Assembly (NCBI RefSeq): GCF_026642255.1
Contig: NZ_CP113264.1
Span: 3,844,001-3,908,000, forward strand
Origin: Streptomonospora nanhaiensis
GTDB taxonomy: Bacteria > Actinomycetota > Actinomycetes > Streptosporangiales > Streptosporangiaceae
Length of the DNA: 64,000 bases
Direction: 5' to 3'
Shown here: piece by piece, positions 19,501-27,242 of the stretch
How the letters are laid out: each line of letters starts with the position of its first letter
Numbering within the stretch: position 1 is the first letter of the stretch
Notes under the pieces: generated by a model
The model's input: only the letters and a program-made list of their open reading frames with translations
The model's database searches: none
Told to the model about the DNA's origin: nothing
Translations under genes and position numbers: made by a program

Positions 19501-22500
19501 GTGCCGCCTTGGGAAGGGGTGTCCGCGGGACGGCCTCCGTCGTCCGCGGTGTCGCTCGCCTTCGTGCGGAACGGCCTCAGGAACCGGTCCCGCCGCCGGT
19601 CGGACCGCTCCGGCCGTTCACCGGAGGCCTTCGGATCCGCCGTGGTCCGGCCCTGGGGGGTGTCCTTCTGCTGCTCAGGCCGGACCTGCTCGGCCCGGGC
19701 GGCGTCGGAGGCCGTCTTGGGGGTTTCCCCGGTGAAGAGCGTCTCGACGGGGTCGAACAGCGCGATCCCGCGTTCGGACACCGGTTTGGTCTTCGCGTCG
19801 GGCTTGGCCATGCCGATGTCGTCGTGCTCGTACAGCCGGGCCGAGATCATCGCCGTCGCTGTCCAGGTGTCGACGGTGTCCTCGGGATAGCTGACACCGT
19901 GCTCGCTCTGGACCTTGGTGCTCAGGTTCTGTGAGCCCGACTTCGTCTTGCTCAACGTGGTGGAGGCGGAGGCCCTACCCGACCGGGGCGCATACCCGTT
20001 CGCGTCCGCCGCTCCGGTCTCGCGGGCGTAGGCGCCGGACGTGCCCTTCGCCGTGCTGCGATCCTGGGTGCCGGTACCGCTGCTGTAGGAGGAGGCGCCA
20101 CCGTACTTGAAGGAGAGCTCCTTCTTGCCGTCCTTGCTCTCCTGGTCGTCCTTGTCGTCCTTGCTCTCCTGGTCGTCCTTGTCGTCCTTGCGCTTCTCGC
20201 CGCCCTTGCCGTTCTGGCCTTCCTCCCCGCCTCCGCTGTGACGCACGTCCGAGAAGTCGGCTCGGATACGCAGGGTGATGGTCGGGGCGTGCAGAAGGTA
20301 GGTGCCCGTCGACTTGCCCGAGGAGGCGCCGGTTCTCGCGGTCTCGGTCAGGGTGACGGAGATCCCGTTGTCCCTCAAGGAGTCGAGCCCGCCGAGGAAC
20401 CCGGCGTCGGAGATCGCCTTCTCGATCTTGGCGGTGTTGGATTCGGCGGTCCTCAGGTCGCGGCTGAGCAGCCTCTGGCTGCGCAGCACCTCCGCGAAGC
20501 TGCGCGATCCCTCCCCCGGCGGACGGTTGAAGTTCTTGGAGTCGCTGGTGATGCCGGGCATGACCAGGCCGGGCCGGTGCTTGGCGATGCCGGTCAGCAC
20601 CTGGTACAGGATCTGGTCGTAGACCGTGCGCTGCGGGGCTTTGCCCTGGCCGTGGTAGAGGTCGCTTTCGGGCCAGGTGAAGTCCTTCGGCACGATCTCG
20701 CGCGGGAGTGCGGTGCGGTCCTCTCCCGTCCGCTCGCGCCGGGAGTCCTGTGCGTCCGGGGCCGGCGTGCCCGTCGGATCGGCTCCGGTGCCGTCGGTCC
20801 GGGTGTTCGGGCCGGGGGCCGTCTCAGGGGTCTCGGGGGTGCTCCGGTCCCGGGAGGCGTCGGTCTCTGCGCCGTGGTCGTCGGTGGTCCTTTCCTGACC
20901 GTCGGCGTCCCCCTCGCCCGCGGGGTCCGGGGGCGTCTGGCCGCTGATGGTCCACGCGTCCGCGTCGGTGAGGATCTCCAGACTGGTGCCCGTGAGCCTG
21001 TGCGGCTCCGGATCCCCCTGGAAGTGCACGTAGTAGTTGCGCGTGACCTCGTAGACGCCCGAACCGGCCCTGTCCGTGGAGGTGCGCTTGACCGAGCCGG
21101 AGTTACCGGTTCCGCTCTCCTGCGTCGAGCGGTGCCGCTGGCCTCCCTCGCCGGACACGATGTCGAACCGGACGCCGTGGTTCGTCCCGGGAAAGCCGAC
21201 GTCGAGGCCGACGCCCCCTCCCCCGGTCCCACCCGTGATCTTGTGCTTCTGCAACGAGGAGGAGGCCTCGTGCTCGGATTTGGCGGAGCGGTTCTGTCCG
21301 CCCTCGGGGAGGCTCGACGGCTTGGCGACGTAGGAGATCGGGATCGACCTGATCGTCACGCGACGTTGTTCGCCATCGGGGGTGGTCAGGGTGATGGCGT
21401 GTGCTTTCCGCGTCGACTTGGGCAGCACCTCCAGCATCACTTCGTCGGAGAACTTCTTCTTCGTCTGGTTCTGGACGTGCTCCAGGAGCTGTTGCCGTCG
21501 TTCCTTGCTGACGGAGGGAAGCAGGTGGCGGGCGGCACGCTTGAACCGCCCCGGGCCGGAATCGGGGGGCGCCACCTTGTCGGCCACCCAGCCGGCCAGG
21601 GAAGGGACGTCCTGGGTCTCCTCCCCGTTCTTCCCCGTCCGTTCCCGGAAGCCCCCCAGGCTGATGGGCTGGCCGTTGGCCACGTTCGCGTGGGGGGTCC
21701 TGGCGGGGGGAGTGCCGTCCTTCCGGACGGGACCGCCGCTCAGGGGATCGGACAGGGTGATCGTCGCGGGGCCCTTGTGCGGGGTGACCTTGCCGGGCAG
21801 GATCAGCGCGAGCCCGTTGGACGAGTGCGTCCGCCGCTGCACCCGGGGGTTCGCTTCGGTGGCGTTCCCCTCCTTCGGCGGTGCGGGCGTTCGCTCCCGG
21901 CCCGAGGCACCCCGGGCCTCAGGGGACCGGTCCGTCGACGGCGCCGTCCCGTCCTTCGAGGCGGTGTCCGGTGTCGGGGAGGACGTCGTCGGCGGTGAGG
22001 TCCGCTCCAGGACGAAGTCCATCCCCAGGTCCGCGGCGTAGACCTCCGGGGTGCCCGTGGCCTCGTAGCCCATGGCGGACTCGAAGGTGACGGTCGTGCT
22101 GGCCGCGGTCTGCCGCTGACGCGTGGAGCTGGTGAAGCTGAAGATCGCCCGCGGGCCGACGTCGCCGACGCCGGTTGCGCCGAGCATGAGCGGCGAGAGG
22201 GTGAAGCCGAGGTTCAAGGCCTTGTTGCCGCCGTGTCCGCCGCTGCCCTCGAAGGCGGCGCTGTTACCCACCTCGGCGGCCATCTTGGCCTGGGGGGTCT
22301 TCGTGCCCGGGGCGGCCTCCGAGGAGGCGTGGTAGAAGTTGCCCTCCGGCAGGGTCAGCTTCACCTGGGCCGTCCAGACGGAGCCGTCGTCCCCCTTCAC
22401 CTCCGTGGAGTATCCGTCGGGTGTGAAGAAGGTGGACATGTTCTTGTCCTGCTGGGCGGCGATCCGGTCACGGACCTCGTCGCGCACGCTGTCGGGGGCC

Positions 22501-25500
22501 GTCACATCGTCGTTCCCGAGCGTGCCGTCCACGAACGCGTCGAGGTGCTGGGCGTGGACCATGCTGGCGTTCACCAGGGACGAGTTCAGGAGGTACCCGA
22601 TGTCGTGCGGCGTGCTCCGGTCCGAGACCACCATCCCGGCGTAGTCGGGGTCCGGTTCGGGAGCCGGCTCGGTCTCCGGAGCCCGGTCCCGGGACGTCCC
22701 CGTGGCATCGGTGCCGCCGTGCTCCGCGGGGGCCTGCTCCTGATCCGTGTCGCGCTCGCGTGAGGGATCGTCCCCGCCGCCGTCCTCGGTCGGGGTCTTC
22801 TCGGCGCCCTCGGGCTCGGGGGTGTTCTCCGTCTTCGCGACGTTCGGGGTGTCGTGGCGCTCCTGGGGGTCGGGGGCCGGAGCGCTGTCGGTGCTCTTCT
22901 CCCCGTCCTGCTGCTTGTCGTCCTGGCCGTCGGCGGAGGACTCCTCCGGAGCGGGCTCGTCGTCCGCCTGCTTCTCGTCCCCGCCCTCCTCACCGTCCTT
23001 CTTATCGTCCCTGTCGTCCTGGCCGTCGGTTTCGTCGTTGTTCTGGTCCTGGAAGTGGTCTTCCTGGTCGTCGCGCCTGTCTCCGCCGTCACCGGAGCGG
23101 TCGCCGCCCTGCTCACCGGTCCGGTCCCCGCCCTCTCCGGTCCGCTCCTTGTCGCTGTCCTGGGTTCGGTCGTCGTCGCGGGAGGCGTCCTCGCCGCGCT
23201 GGTCGGGCTGTTCTCCGTCGCGGTCGGAGGGAGTGCGCCCGGTGTCCTCCGTGTCCTGGGGCGGTCCGCTCACGGTTGTGGTGTCGGTGTCGTGCAGGCC
23301 GTCGCTCTCGGTGACGGGAGACGGGGGCAGCGGGACCTCGGCCGGTGAGGTCTGCTGTTCGGGGGCAGGTGCGGTGTCGGGTGCGGTGTGGGGGGACGCC
23401 CGCTGTTCGTCCGTCGAGTTGTCCGGGTTGTTCTGGCCGGTGGTCTCGGTCTCCGGAGCGGGCGGTGCGCCCTCGGTGACGACCTGGGAAGTGTCGTTGG
23501 CGGTCGACCGCTGCTGTGACGGGTCCGAGGCGCGGGTGTCGCCGGTGTTCTGGGACGGACGTCCACCGCTGTTGCGCTCGGTGGGTGTGGAGCGCTGGTT
23601 GTTGTCGGTGGCCGAACTCTGCGGTGTGGTCGCGGGCGGTGGAGCTGCTTGGCCGATCGGCGCGGCCACGAGGGGAGGGGCGGTGTGCTGCTCGGGGGCG
23701 GGGGTGGAGCGGTCGGCCTGGTTCGTGTTGCCGGTGTCGGGTGTGGTCTGTTCGGTGCCGGGAGGCGGGACCGTCATCGGGTTGTCGGGGACGATGGCGT
23801 TGAGGAAGTTGACGGTCAGGGGGCCGTCGTTCATCCCGGGGTGGAAGAGGTCGCTGCCCAGGCCGGGGTGTTTGACCTCGGTGGTGGCGAAGGGGTCCTT
23901 GCCGGTGTCGGGGTAGGGGGTGCGGGCGTCCTCGTCCTGGTGGACGCGGACGGTGTCGTGGTTGTTCAGGTCGTGGTCGTCGGCGTCGCCGAACTCGGAG
24001 CCGTCGTCGCCGAACTCCGAACCGGAGTCGGAGTCGGTGTCGCTGACCAGGTCGGGGACGTCGTCGATGTCGGAGGAGTCGTCGCGGCCGGTGTCGCGTG
24101 AGGCGGTGGCCGGGGGACCGTCGCGGTCGGGCCGCCCGTCCTGCCCCCGATCGGGGCCGTTGTCGCGGTCGTCCTCCCACCGGGGTCCCTCGCCGCCGCG
24201 GTCGCGGTCGGGGCCGGGGACGTGGTCGCCGCCCCGGCCGGGGTCCTCGTCCCCGCCCGCCCACGGGCCGGGGGCCTGGGGGCCGGTGGGGTTGCCGTTG
24301 CGGTTGCCGGCGGCGTTGCTCTCGGTCCGGGGCGGTTCGGGCTCGGACAGGTCGGGTTTGTCCTTGTTGCTGAACAGGTCCAGGCCGTGCAGGATGCCGT
24401 CGGTGGCGCCTTGTTGGATGCCGGCCTGGGTGGCGCCGGCGGTGGCGGAGTAGCCGGAGGCCTCCCAGCCGCGTCCGTCGGCCAGGCTGCCCAGGCCCTC
24501 GCCGAGGTAGCCCTCGAGTGCTCCGGTGCCGATGCTGCCGCCGACCTGTTGGGTGTAGGCGCCGGTGGTGGAGAAGTACTCGCCCAGGGGTTTTTGCAGG
24601 TTGACGGGGACGTCGGCGAGGTGGTCGCGCATGTGCGGGGGCAGGCGGTCGCCGATGGTGTCGCGCAGGTGCCGGCCCAGGTCGGGGTCGTTCCAGTGGC
24701 GGGCCAGGGTGGCGGCGTAGTCGCGTCCCAGGTCGCGCGCTGCCGCCTCGCCCAGGTGGTCGCCGAAGTTGCGGGCGAAGAGGTCGGCGAAGTCCTGGCG
24801 TGCTGCGGCGGCCTTGGTCGCGTTGTCGAAGGCTCCGGCGCCGACGGGGCTGGCGGGGTTGTAGGGGGTGAGGAACTCGTCGTTGTGGCGGCCGAACACC
24901 TCGGCCAGGTCCTTGTTCAGCGACGGGGGAGCCGGTGGGGTGTCCCGGGGCGCGGGTGTGGTGCCCGGGGTGTCCTTGGGCGCGGGGGAGTCCGGGCCCC
25001 GGTCGGGGTTGACCGGCGGGTCGTCCTTGGGTCGGGTGGGGGGTCCGTCGGGACCGCCACCGCCGCCGGGTGGTGGCGGGGTGTCGGTGTCGCGGTTGAG
25101 CGGTGGCGGGTCGTCCCGGACCGGCCCGGCAGGGGGGCCGTCGGGGGGACCGGTGGGCGGTCCGGGCGGGGGTCCGTCGGGGCTCTCGCGCAGGGGCGGG
25201 CCGGCCGGGGGCGGCCCGCCGGGCCCGTCGGGTCCGGTGCGGACCAGGGGTGGCGGGTCGGGCAGGAGTTTGAGGTCGGTGAGGCCTTTGCTGAACAGGT
25301 CGGACAGGTGTTTGCTGAAGAGCCCGTCCATGCCGGCGGAGAAGACCGCGGAGAGCACGCCCTCGATCGCGGCGCCCTTGTGGGCGCTCGCGGTCAGGTT
25401 GTGGTCGCGGTGGTGGCGGGTGCCGCGTCCGATCTGGATGCGCTGGATGATGCTGTCCATGCTCGCGAAGATCTGGCTGATGATCTGGTGGCCGGGCACG

Positions 25501-25991
25501 GTGATGAGCAGCCAGGTCAGGATGCGGCGCATGGCCAGGCTGCGGATGGCCTTGAAGATCGGGATCCACTTGAGGGAGGCGCCGAAGGTGAACTTGGCCA
25601 TGGCGATGGCCCAGGCGATCTCGGCCAGGAGCTGGACGAACTGGCCGATGACCATCATGTGCATGTACTCGACGTTGGCGCGGGCCTTGAAGAGTTCGGC
25701 GGACATGACGGTGGAGTTGTCGCGGGCCGAGCCGACGTAGTTGTTCTCGCCTCTGGTGAACTGGTCCAGGGAGCGTTCGTAGCGGTCGGCGGTGTGGCCG
25801 TCGAAGTGGCGGCGGGCGTGTTTGCGGCTGAGGTCGAACAGGTCCTCGAGCACGGCCAGGCGTTGGTCCAGGGCGGTGTAGATCTCCGAGGCGCGGCCGA
25901 GGTTGGCGATGCCGGCTCTGGGGACCTGGATGCCGGTGAGGACCTCGATCGCTTTGCGTGAGGAGTCGGACATGTTGTGGTCCAACGGCAT
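13521..25991 (-). CDS. Giant WXG100-like / polymorphic-toxin-like protein (4156 aa)
   Basis: Residues 1-245 form a helical module with a hydrophobic core (about 108-178), resembling the N-terminal CpnT/WXG100-like domain that starts many actinobacterial polymorphic-toxin proteins. Residues 245-360 are Pro/Gly-rich. Residues 360-540 are a second compact region. About 540-1120 is acidic Pro/Thr-rich linker. About 1120-3270 holds several Ser/Thr-rich, beta-strand-like modules separated by disordered linkers. About 3265-3390 is a predicted coiled coil. The last 750 residues are Asp/Arg/Pro-rich low complexity ending in GHPDTPA. I see no known C-terminal toxin domain and no signal peptide; type VII-like export is inference. 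AAGGAGG precedes the ATG; MSDSSRK six residues on is an alternative start. Antisense frames here are long only because of codon bias. Confidence 0.85.
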   Translation of the reverse strand: MPLDHNMSDSSRKAIEVLTGIQVPRAGIANLGRASEIYTALDQRLAVLEDLFDLSRKHARRHFDGHTADRYERSLDQFTRGENNYVGSARDNSTVMSAELFKARANVEYMHMMVIGQFVQLLAEIAWAIAMAKFTFGASLKWIPIFKAIRSLAMRRILTWLLITVPGHQIISQIFASMDSIIQRIQIGRGTRHHRDHNLTASAHKGAAIEGVLSAVFSAGMDGLFSKHLSDLFSKGLTDLKLLPDPPPLVRTGPDGPGGPPPAGPPLRESPDGPPPGPPTGPPDGPPAGPVRDDPPPLNRDTDTPPPPGGGGGPDGPPTRPKDDPPVNPDRGPDSPAPKDTPGTTPAPRDTPPAPPSLNKDLAEVFGRHNDEFLTPYNPASPVGAGAFDNATKAAAARQDFADLFARNFGDHLGEAAARDLGRDYAATLARHWNDPDLGRHLRDTIGDRLPPHMRDHLADVPVNLQKPLGEYFSTTGAYTQQVGGSIGTGALEGYLGEGLGSLADGRGWEASGYSATAGATQAGIQQGATDGILHGLDLFSNKDKPDLSEPEPPRTESNAAGNRNGNPTGPQAPGPWAGGDEDPGRGGDHVPGPDRDRGGEGPRWEDDRDNGPDRGQDGRPDRDGPPATASRDTGRDDSSDIDDVPDLVSDTDSDSGSEFGDDGSEFGDADDHDLNNHDTVRVHQDEDARTPYPDTGKDPFATTEVKHPGLGSDLFHPGMNDGPLTVNFLNAIVPDNPMTVPPPGTEQTTPDTGNTNQADRSTPAPEQHTAPPLVAAPIGQAAPPPATTPQSSATDNNQRSTPTERNSGGRPSQNTGDTRASDPSQQRSTANDTSQVVTEGAPPAPETETTGQNNPDNSTDEQRASPHTAPDTAPAPEQQTSPAEVPLPPSPVTESDGLHDTDTTTVSGPPQDTEDTGRTPSDRDGEQPDQRGEDASRDDDRTQDSDKERTGEGGDRTGEQGGDRSGDGGDRRDDQEDHFQDQNNDETDGQDDRDDKKDGEEGGDEKQADDEPAPEESSADGQDDKQQDGEKSTDSAPAPDPQERHDTPNVAKTENTPEPEGAEKTPTEDGGGDDPSRERDTDQEQAPAEHGGTDATGTSRDRAPETEPAPEPDPDYAGMVVSDRSTPHDIGYLLNSSLVNASMVHAQHLDAFVDGTLGNDDVTAPDSVRDEVRDRIAAQQDKNMSTFFTPDGYSTEVKGDDGSVWTAQVKLTLPEGNFYHASSEAAPGTKTPQAKMAAEVGNSAAFEGSGGHGGNKALNLGFTLSPLMLGATGVGDVGPRAIFSFTSSTRQRQTAASTTVTFESAMGYEATGTPEVYAADLGMDFVLERTSPPTTSSPTPDTASKDGTAPSTDRSPEARGASGRERTPAPPKEGNATEANPRVQRRTHSSNGLALILPGKVTPHKGPATITLSDPLSGGPVRKDGTPPARTPHANVANGQPISLGGFRERTGKNGEETQDVPSLAGWVADKVAPPDSGPGRFKRAARHLLPSVSKERRQQLLEHVQNQTKKKFSDEVMLEVLPKSTRKAHAITLTTPDGEQRRVTIRSIPISYVAKPSSLPEGGQNRSAKSEHEASSSLQKHKITGGTGGGGVGLDVGFPGTNHGVRFDIVSGEGGQRHRSTQESGTGNSGSVKRTSTDRAGSGVYEVTRNYYVHFQGDPEPHRLTGTSLEILTDADAWTISGQTPPDPAGEGDADGQERTTDDHGAETDASRDRSTPETPETAPGPNTRTDGTGADPTGTPAPDAQDSRRERTGEDRTALPREIVPKDFTWPESDLYHGQGKAPQRTVYDQILYQVLTGIAKHRPGLVMPGITSDSKNFNRPPGEGSRSFAEVLRSQRLLSRDLRTAESNTAKIEKAISDAGFLGGLDSLRDNGISVTLTETARTGASSGKSTGTYLLHAPTITLRIRADFSDVRHSGGGEEGQNGKGGEKRKDDKDDQESKDDKDDQESKDGKKELSFKYGGASSYSSGTGTQDRSTAKGTSGAYARETGAADANGYAPRSGRASASTTLSKTKSGSQNLSTKVQSEHGVSYPEDTVDTWTATAMISARLYEHDDIGMAKPDAKTKPVSERGIALFDPVETLFTGETPKTASDAARAEQVRPEQQKDTPQGRTTADPKASGERPERSDRRRDRFLRPFRTKASDTADDGGRPADTPSQGGTPQGNQGGTGAGRSREPGSPEVVVITPMPSEDAENMLRGFTTAAPGNVRQRPGGLVRATKRFANRFHTESDGTDRGRAPTDRTDADRRTTPQPDTTAQTDGTDTTDQRTKEQRQADTVLDTGATFEYAATTFTTEDGQVNSLVEAFYGNFPNRAPWDTNGPGKQSDFQRFKSYLEELSLERNLKKLRSYLTRSEGNRQYMEHVLSEDNVRNNPQTYSSTGLRANTDMTGDLRSGHNARITSATRYELGAITRLEQSDAALSWEDKTSHEVSTNTSTKKDLTVQGAGGGRYNPNPAEPTAGGARHSEAPDSASDPQVHLGPALGKSIYDWTVSDKPSQKFSETIGFSPGINKSYKFHASGLIKQAVEFSRNLRHGPPVPHSPRYRGWQAHLHDLTRGLLHVRDAQQSGLVEDRVVEEADGTLSTAPQPEPERPGQARVRPGAEDSGKFMRPPSADEALKDLADELAASGWELTGKSQSDILDALTSYRGLRPNSGPPLAVRIKPVGHSVFKGNTTSTTPVSFDAVVNLKLDTSNTQVDYIGGKTLFKQQQTLETGNKGQQERSGSAGAGVQEAVMPPLPHSEGGQPSSGEPGPASRPTMMGVFSDQSGARAHSEGVAVKDSGKRTVQVSMDIPYAKTSMDSRLTIDLEIPEKQGFSNTLAWEGLEKDERRSFRGEGDSGTVKALYPAFSIDLPRAGDGADGSTDTSGDDRPAPPGDRAPLDRDTAADPRSTQDGSGTDRTGAAPDDPPRSAPDDTATTRTEGRSTHRPPTPPAPENPSSDTHASLEQMMRDWMSSRSPVGGRDIRDAVVMPTAIVLDGQDPRDIAHVVVAKSLGWTPSPDAVVDGRYTPGAVKEARALVADKIGLNVRNDAIDHSLNLLSLKSLFLQALEPGGVEMIQMGRTRLAVQALPDLRSGKIIDYNPDVRLSDSSESEQTVTSSQSTSDSLAANLDNMPAGRVGGTDQPPRGGLFGSAGAGDSTSAGGAASQDTKAKDPSTTTRTRTGPGYLVEFDTTWGVGAKTELRGAWYKRAAKSIGHKSADMGRATVDRARRGLGKEPRHTSSREKPARWQRGEVNTKVRTWISHGDAVKLGIIAPDGVDHLKPLMDRIAKTQETLATAEKNYLDAREPLDKAAAKVVDTRNALDAAQGEGSGRDGAADGAPSGPERAEGTGQTRSDPGGQRAEDARRAREEYDKLQDAHDKNLGAFNTALREWADALRALRQGFTDTPAVRPPLTESTSPDDGADKGKAPERPADGGPSADPTGRGDGTAAGQDGAPPTKADSGQALRDRLGETFGITLTGTGEDSGTDSGQPFDHESDDGDALVPESYRVQVHEEDDTTPLLPHTSVPEGVVAPTGERERDGSENLYDAGDEEEAPRPRWLDRHYPEAASLSGEERRELMRSLMERSLAVGPAVPEGFRYDADLGGPDDIAWIEARGAQRFPPESDTTALLGPSTAPSAPQQQDRPAEDRDQRPQPAPSEEEMAAAALDAVLTFDGQRLPLHTGTGPDHGTDLPADQDTLSEASTPDSDTLRDMRLRLERLRSSSPVPSEGDRPSPADTGPTGDHGRQSSPERTGRASEEQPAPRRPQTPDLPAPSTDPDRSEWDNRLRAMQDWRANWQHRARTPEEEDRLRQEWRARWSLPTTTRPGGSGPSQHGTDPFGGRAAQGSPDRAQTPSAPESRPVPPTETAREEPRSPAPTGTEPDLDGQEQDRATAPPARPEPGENPTAPSGSHSEGLGGEGSPAPSREQTVVPPQEATPPPAEQAPLISGPAADLFAFFDQELNGPVDDGDGNSAQDSGRTPSEEEATAEPAPVIDDDGGPKAADPETAPAESESVPARQQRENENQDASENKDGNEENREEDAPRDRNEPEDDGKDGGRDEDGPGSSGDRSGGVRGGDGRSDGDRSGSNGDRSDDRGDSGAGHDLEDEGGSSNGDGGRSTRADGRGSRDTRDGRDPGRRDADTDPAPDLDSNPDSDDRHDGMSLYGHPDTPA
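20134..20187 (-). repeat. 27-bp perfect tandem duplication inside the giant gene
   Basis: Two identical adjacent 27-bp units encode the nine-residue repeat KDDKDDQES twice in an acidic/lysine-rich linker. It is in frame, so it changes linker length without breaking the gene. Confidence 0.85.
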
Positions 25992-26052
25992 ACACGACTC
26001 CTCCTTCTACCTCCTGTGCCACTTTGCAGCCACGCACGCAGTGGAACGAGAC

Positions 26053-26083
26053 GTTAACGGCGGTAGAAGACATACTTGTTAAC
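26053..26083. promoter_or_regulatory. Paired GTTAAC motifs in the divergent promoter region
   Basis: GTTAAC occurs at 26053-26058 and 26078-26083, 25 bp apart, in an AT-rich stretch between the giant gene and the rightward small membrane-protein gene. Self-complementary hexamers at this spacing could be operators or part of the promoters. No known regulator is assigned. Confidence 0.35.
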
Positions 26084-26089
26084 AGATGA

Positions 26090-26401
26090 ATGCACTGCTG
26101 TGATGTCTCGTTCGCTTTTGCCTCGTTTCAGCCCTTCGGTGTAAACACGCCACGGAGGCACGGGGCGCGGTCGCACCGCGTGCTCCCACTGTCGGCCGTG
26201 GTGTCGCTGGTCCTTGCCGCCGTGCTCCTGGGACTCCTGGCGCACCCGGGGTGGGCGGTGTACATCATGTACTTCGCCACCGGGCTGCTGCTGAGCACGA
26301 CGGCCGTCTACTCGGCACTGCCGAGGCACCCCGAAAAGCGCGTGCGCCAGGACGCGTCCGGGACGGACTCCCCCGCACCGGAGGGCGTCGGGAAGCCGTA
26401 G
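26090..26401 (+). CDS. Small two-helix membrane protein, unknown
   Basis: Up to 103 residues. The convincing part is two adjacent membrane helices (PLSAVVSLVLAAVLLGLLA and WAVYIMYFATGLLLSTTAVY) followed by a charged tail. The ATG at 26090 has no clear ribosome site; an in-frame GTG at 26180 would give 73 residues starting just before helix one. It lies directly divergent from the giant gene and 90 bp before the SUFU-domain gene. No family recognised. Confidence 0.45.
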   Translation: MHCCDVSFAFASFQPFGVNTPRRHGARSHRVLPLSAVVSLVLAAVLLGLLAHPGWAVYIMYFATGLLLSTTAVYSALPRHPEKRVRQDASGTDSPAPEGVGKP

Positions 26402-26490
26402 TCTGGCCGCTCGGAACATCCACGTATCGGGCGATCCGGGACCGCGGCGGCCCCGGGGGCCGAAGGCACGACGACGGAGGGTCGGTTTCC

Positions 26491-27063
26491 TTGGCGACCG
26501 GGGAGGACGCGCGGATCCGCGCGCTGGAGAAACACGTCCGGGAGTTCTGGCAGGGGCACGCCGTGGAGGACGCGACCTGGGCGGAGGCGCCCCTCCTCGA
26601 CCGGGTCCCGGGCTTCGCCACCTACCGGGTGGCGCCCAGGGACGAGGGCGAGGGCTGGGTCTACGTGACGGTGGGCTCGTCCGTCCACGAGACCGGAGGC
26701 GGCACCGAGTTCTTCCTCATGGCTCCGGACGAGGACCCGGCCCACTCCGAGACCCTGGCCGTGGTCGGCCACCTGCACTCCTTCGAGGAGTACCGGCTCG
26801 GCGTCGGCTCGGTGATCGACGTCGGCTGCCCGTGGGCGGAGGGCTCGCGCATGGACCACCTGCTGGTGAGCCCGCCCTACCCCTACGGGCCGGCGCTGGA
26901 GCATGCGCCCGAGGAGGCGGGAAACGCGCGGTTCCTGTGGCTGCTGCCGATCCACCGGAGCGAGGCGGCCCTGGTCACGGGCGACTCCCTGGCGGCCTTC
27001 GAGGAACTCCTGGAGGCGGAGGGCGTCAACGTCCTGGACGCCGACCGGGCTCCCCTCGTCTGA
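26491..27063 (+). CDS. Suppressor-of-fused (SUFU) domain protein
   Basis: 190 residues. LLDRVPGFATYRVAPRDEGEGWVYVTVGSS is followed by TEFFLMAP, then HLLVSPPYPYGPALEH and FLWLLPIHRSEAALV. This is the arrangement of bacterial SUFU-domain proteins. The start is a TTG (26491) with GGAGG 10 bp upstream. Comparative work on polymorphic toxin systems lists SUFU proteins as a recurrent immunity-protein family, and this one lies beside a toxin-like giant gene. The two are divergent rather than in the usual toxin-immunity order, so immunity is only a hypothesis. Confidence 0.75.
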   Translation: MATGEDARIRALEKHVREFWQGHAVEDATWAEAPLLDRVPGFATYRVAPRDEGEGWVYVTVGSSVHETGGGTEFFLMAPDEDPAHSETLAVVGHLHSFEEYRLGVGSVIDVGCPWAEGSRMDHLLVSPPYPYGPALEHAPEEAGNARFLWLLPIHRSEAALVTGDSLAAFEELLEAEGVNVLDADRAPLV

Positions 27064-27242
27064 GCCGCCCCACTGCCGGCCCCGAGAGCCCGCCGGGCGG
27101 CATTGCGCCCCGCACGGTGCCTCGGCGCCGACCCGACCCCACCATCATTACCTAAAGCAATCCTTTGACTACGATTCGGAGTCACAGGGCGGGGGATGGG
27201 GTGGGTGCGCCACCGACCCCGAGCGCCCGAAGGAGACCCTCT

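Noticed and set aside
13275..19934. Very long open frame (over 2200 codons) on the plus strand
   Set aside because: It is antisense to the giant gene, has Val/Gly/Arg-rich translation with no domains, and is explained by the GC bias at third codon positions of the real gene. The same holds for long plus-strand frames at 20238-21998, 22747-23916 and 24222-25961.
20134..20187. Tandem repeat as a CRISPR-like array
   Set aside because: Two adjacent copies with no spacers, in frame within a coding sequence.
23113..26073. 986-codon minus-strand frame overlapping the start of the giant gene
   Set aside because: Arg/Pro/His-rich low-complexity shadow in another frame of the giant gene. The giant frame has the real N-terminal helical domain and a good ribosome site.
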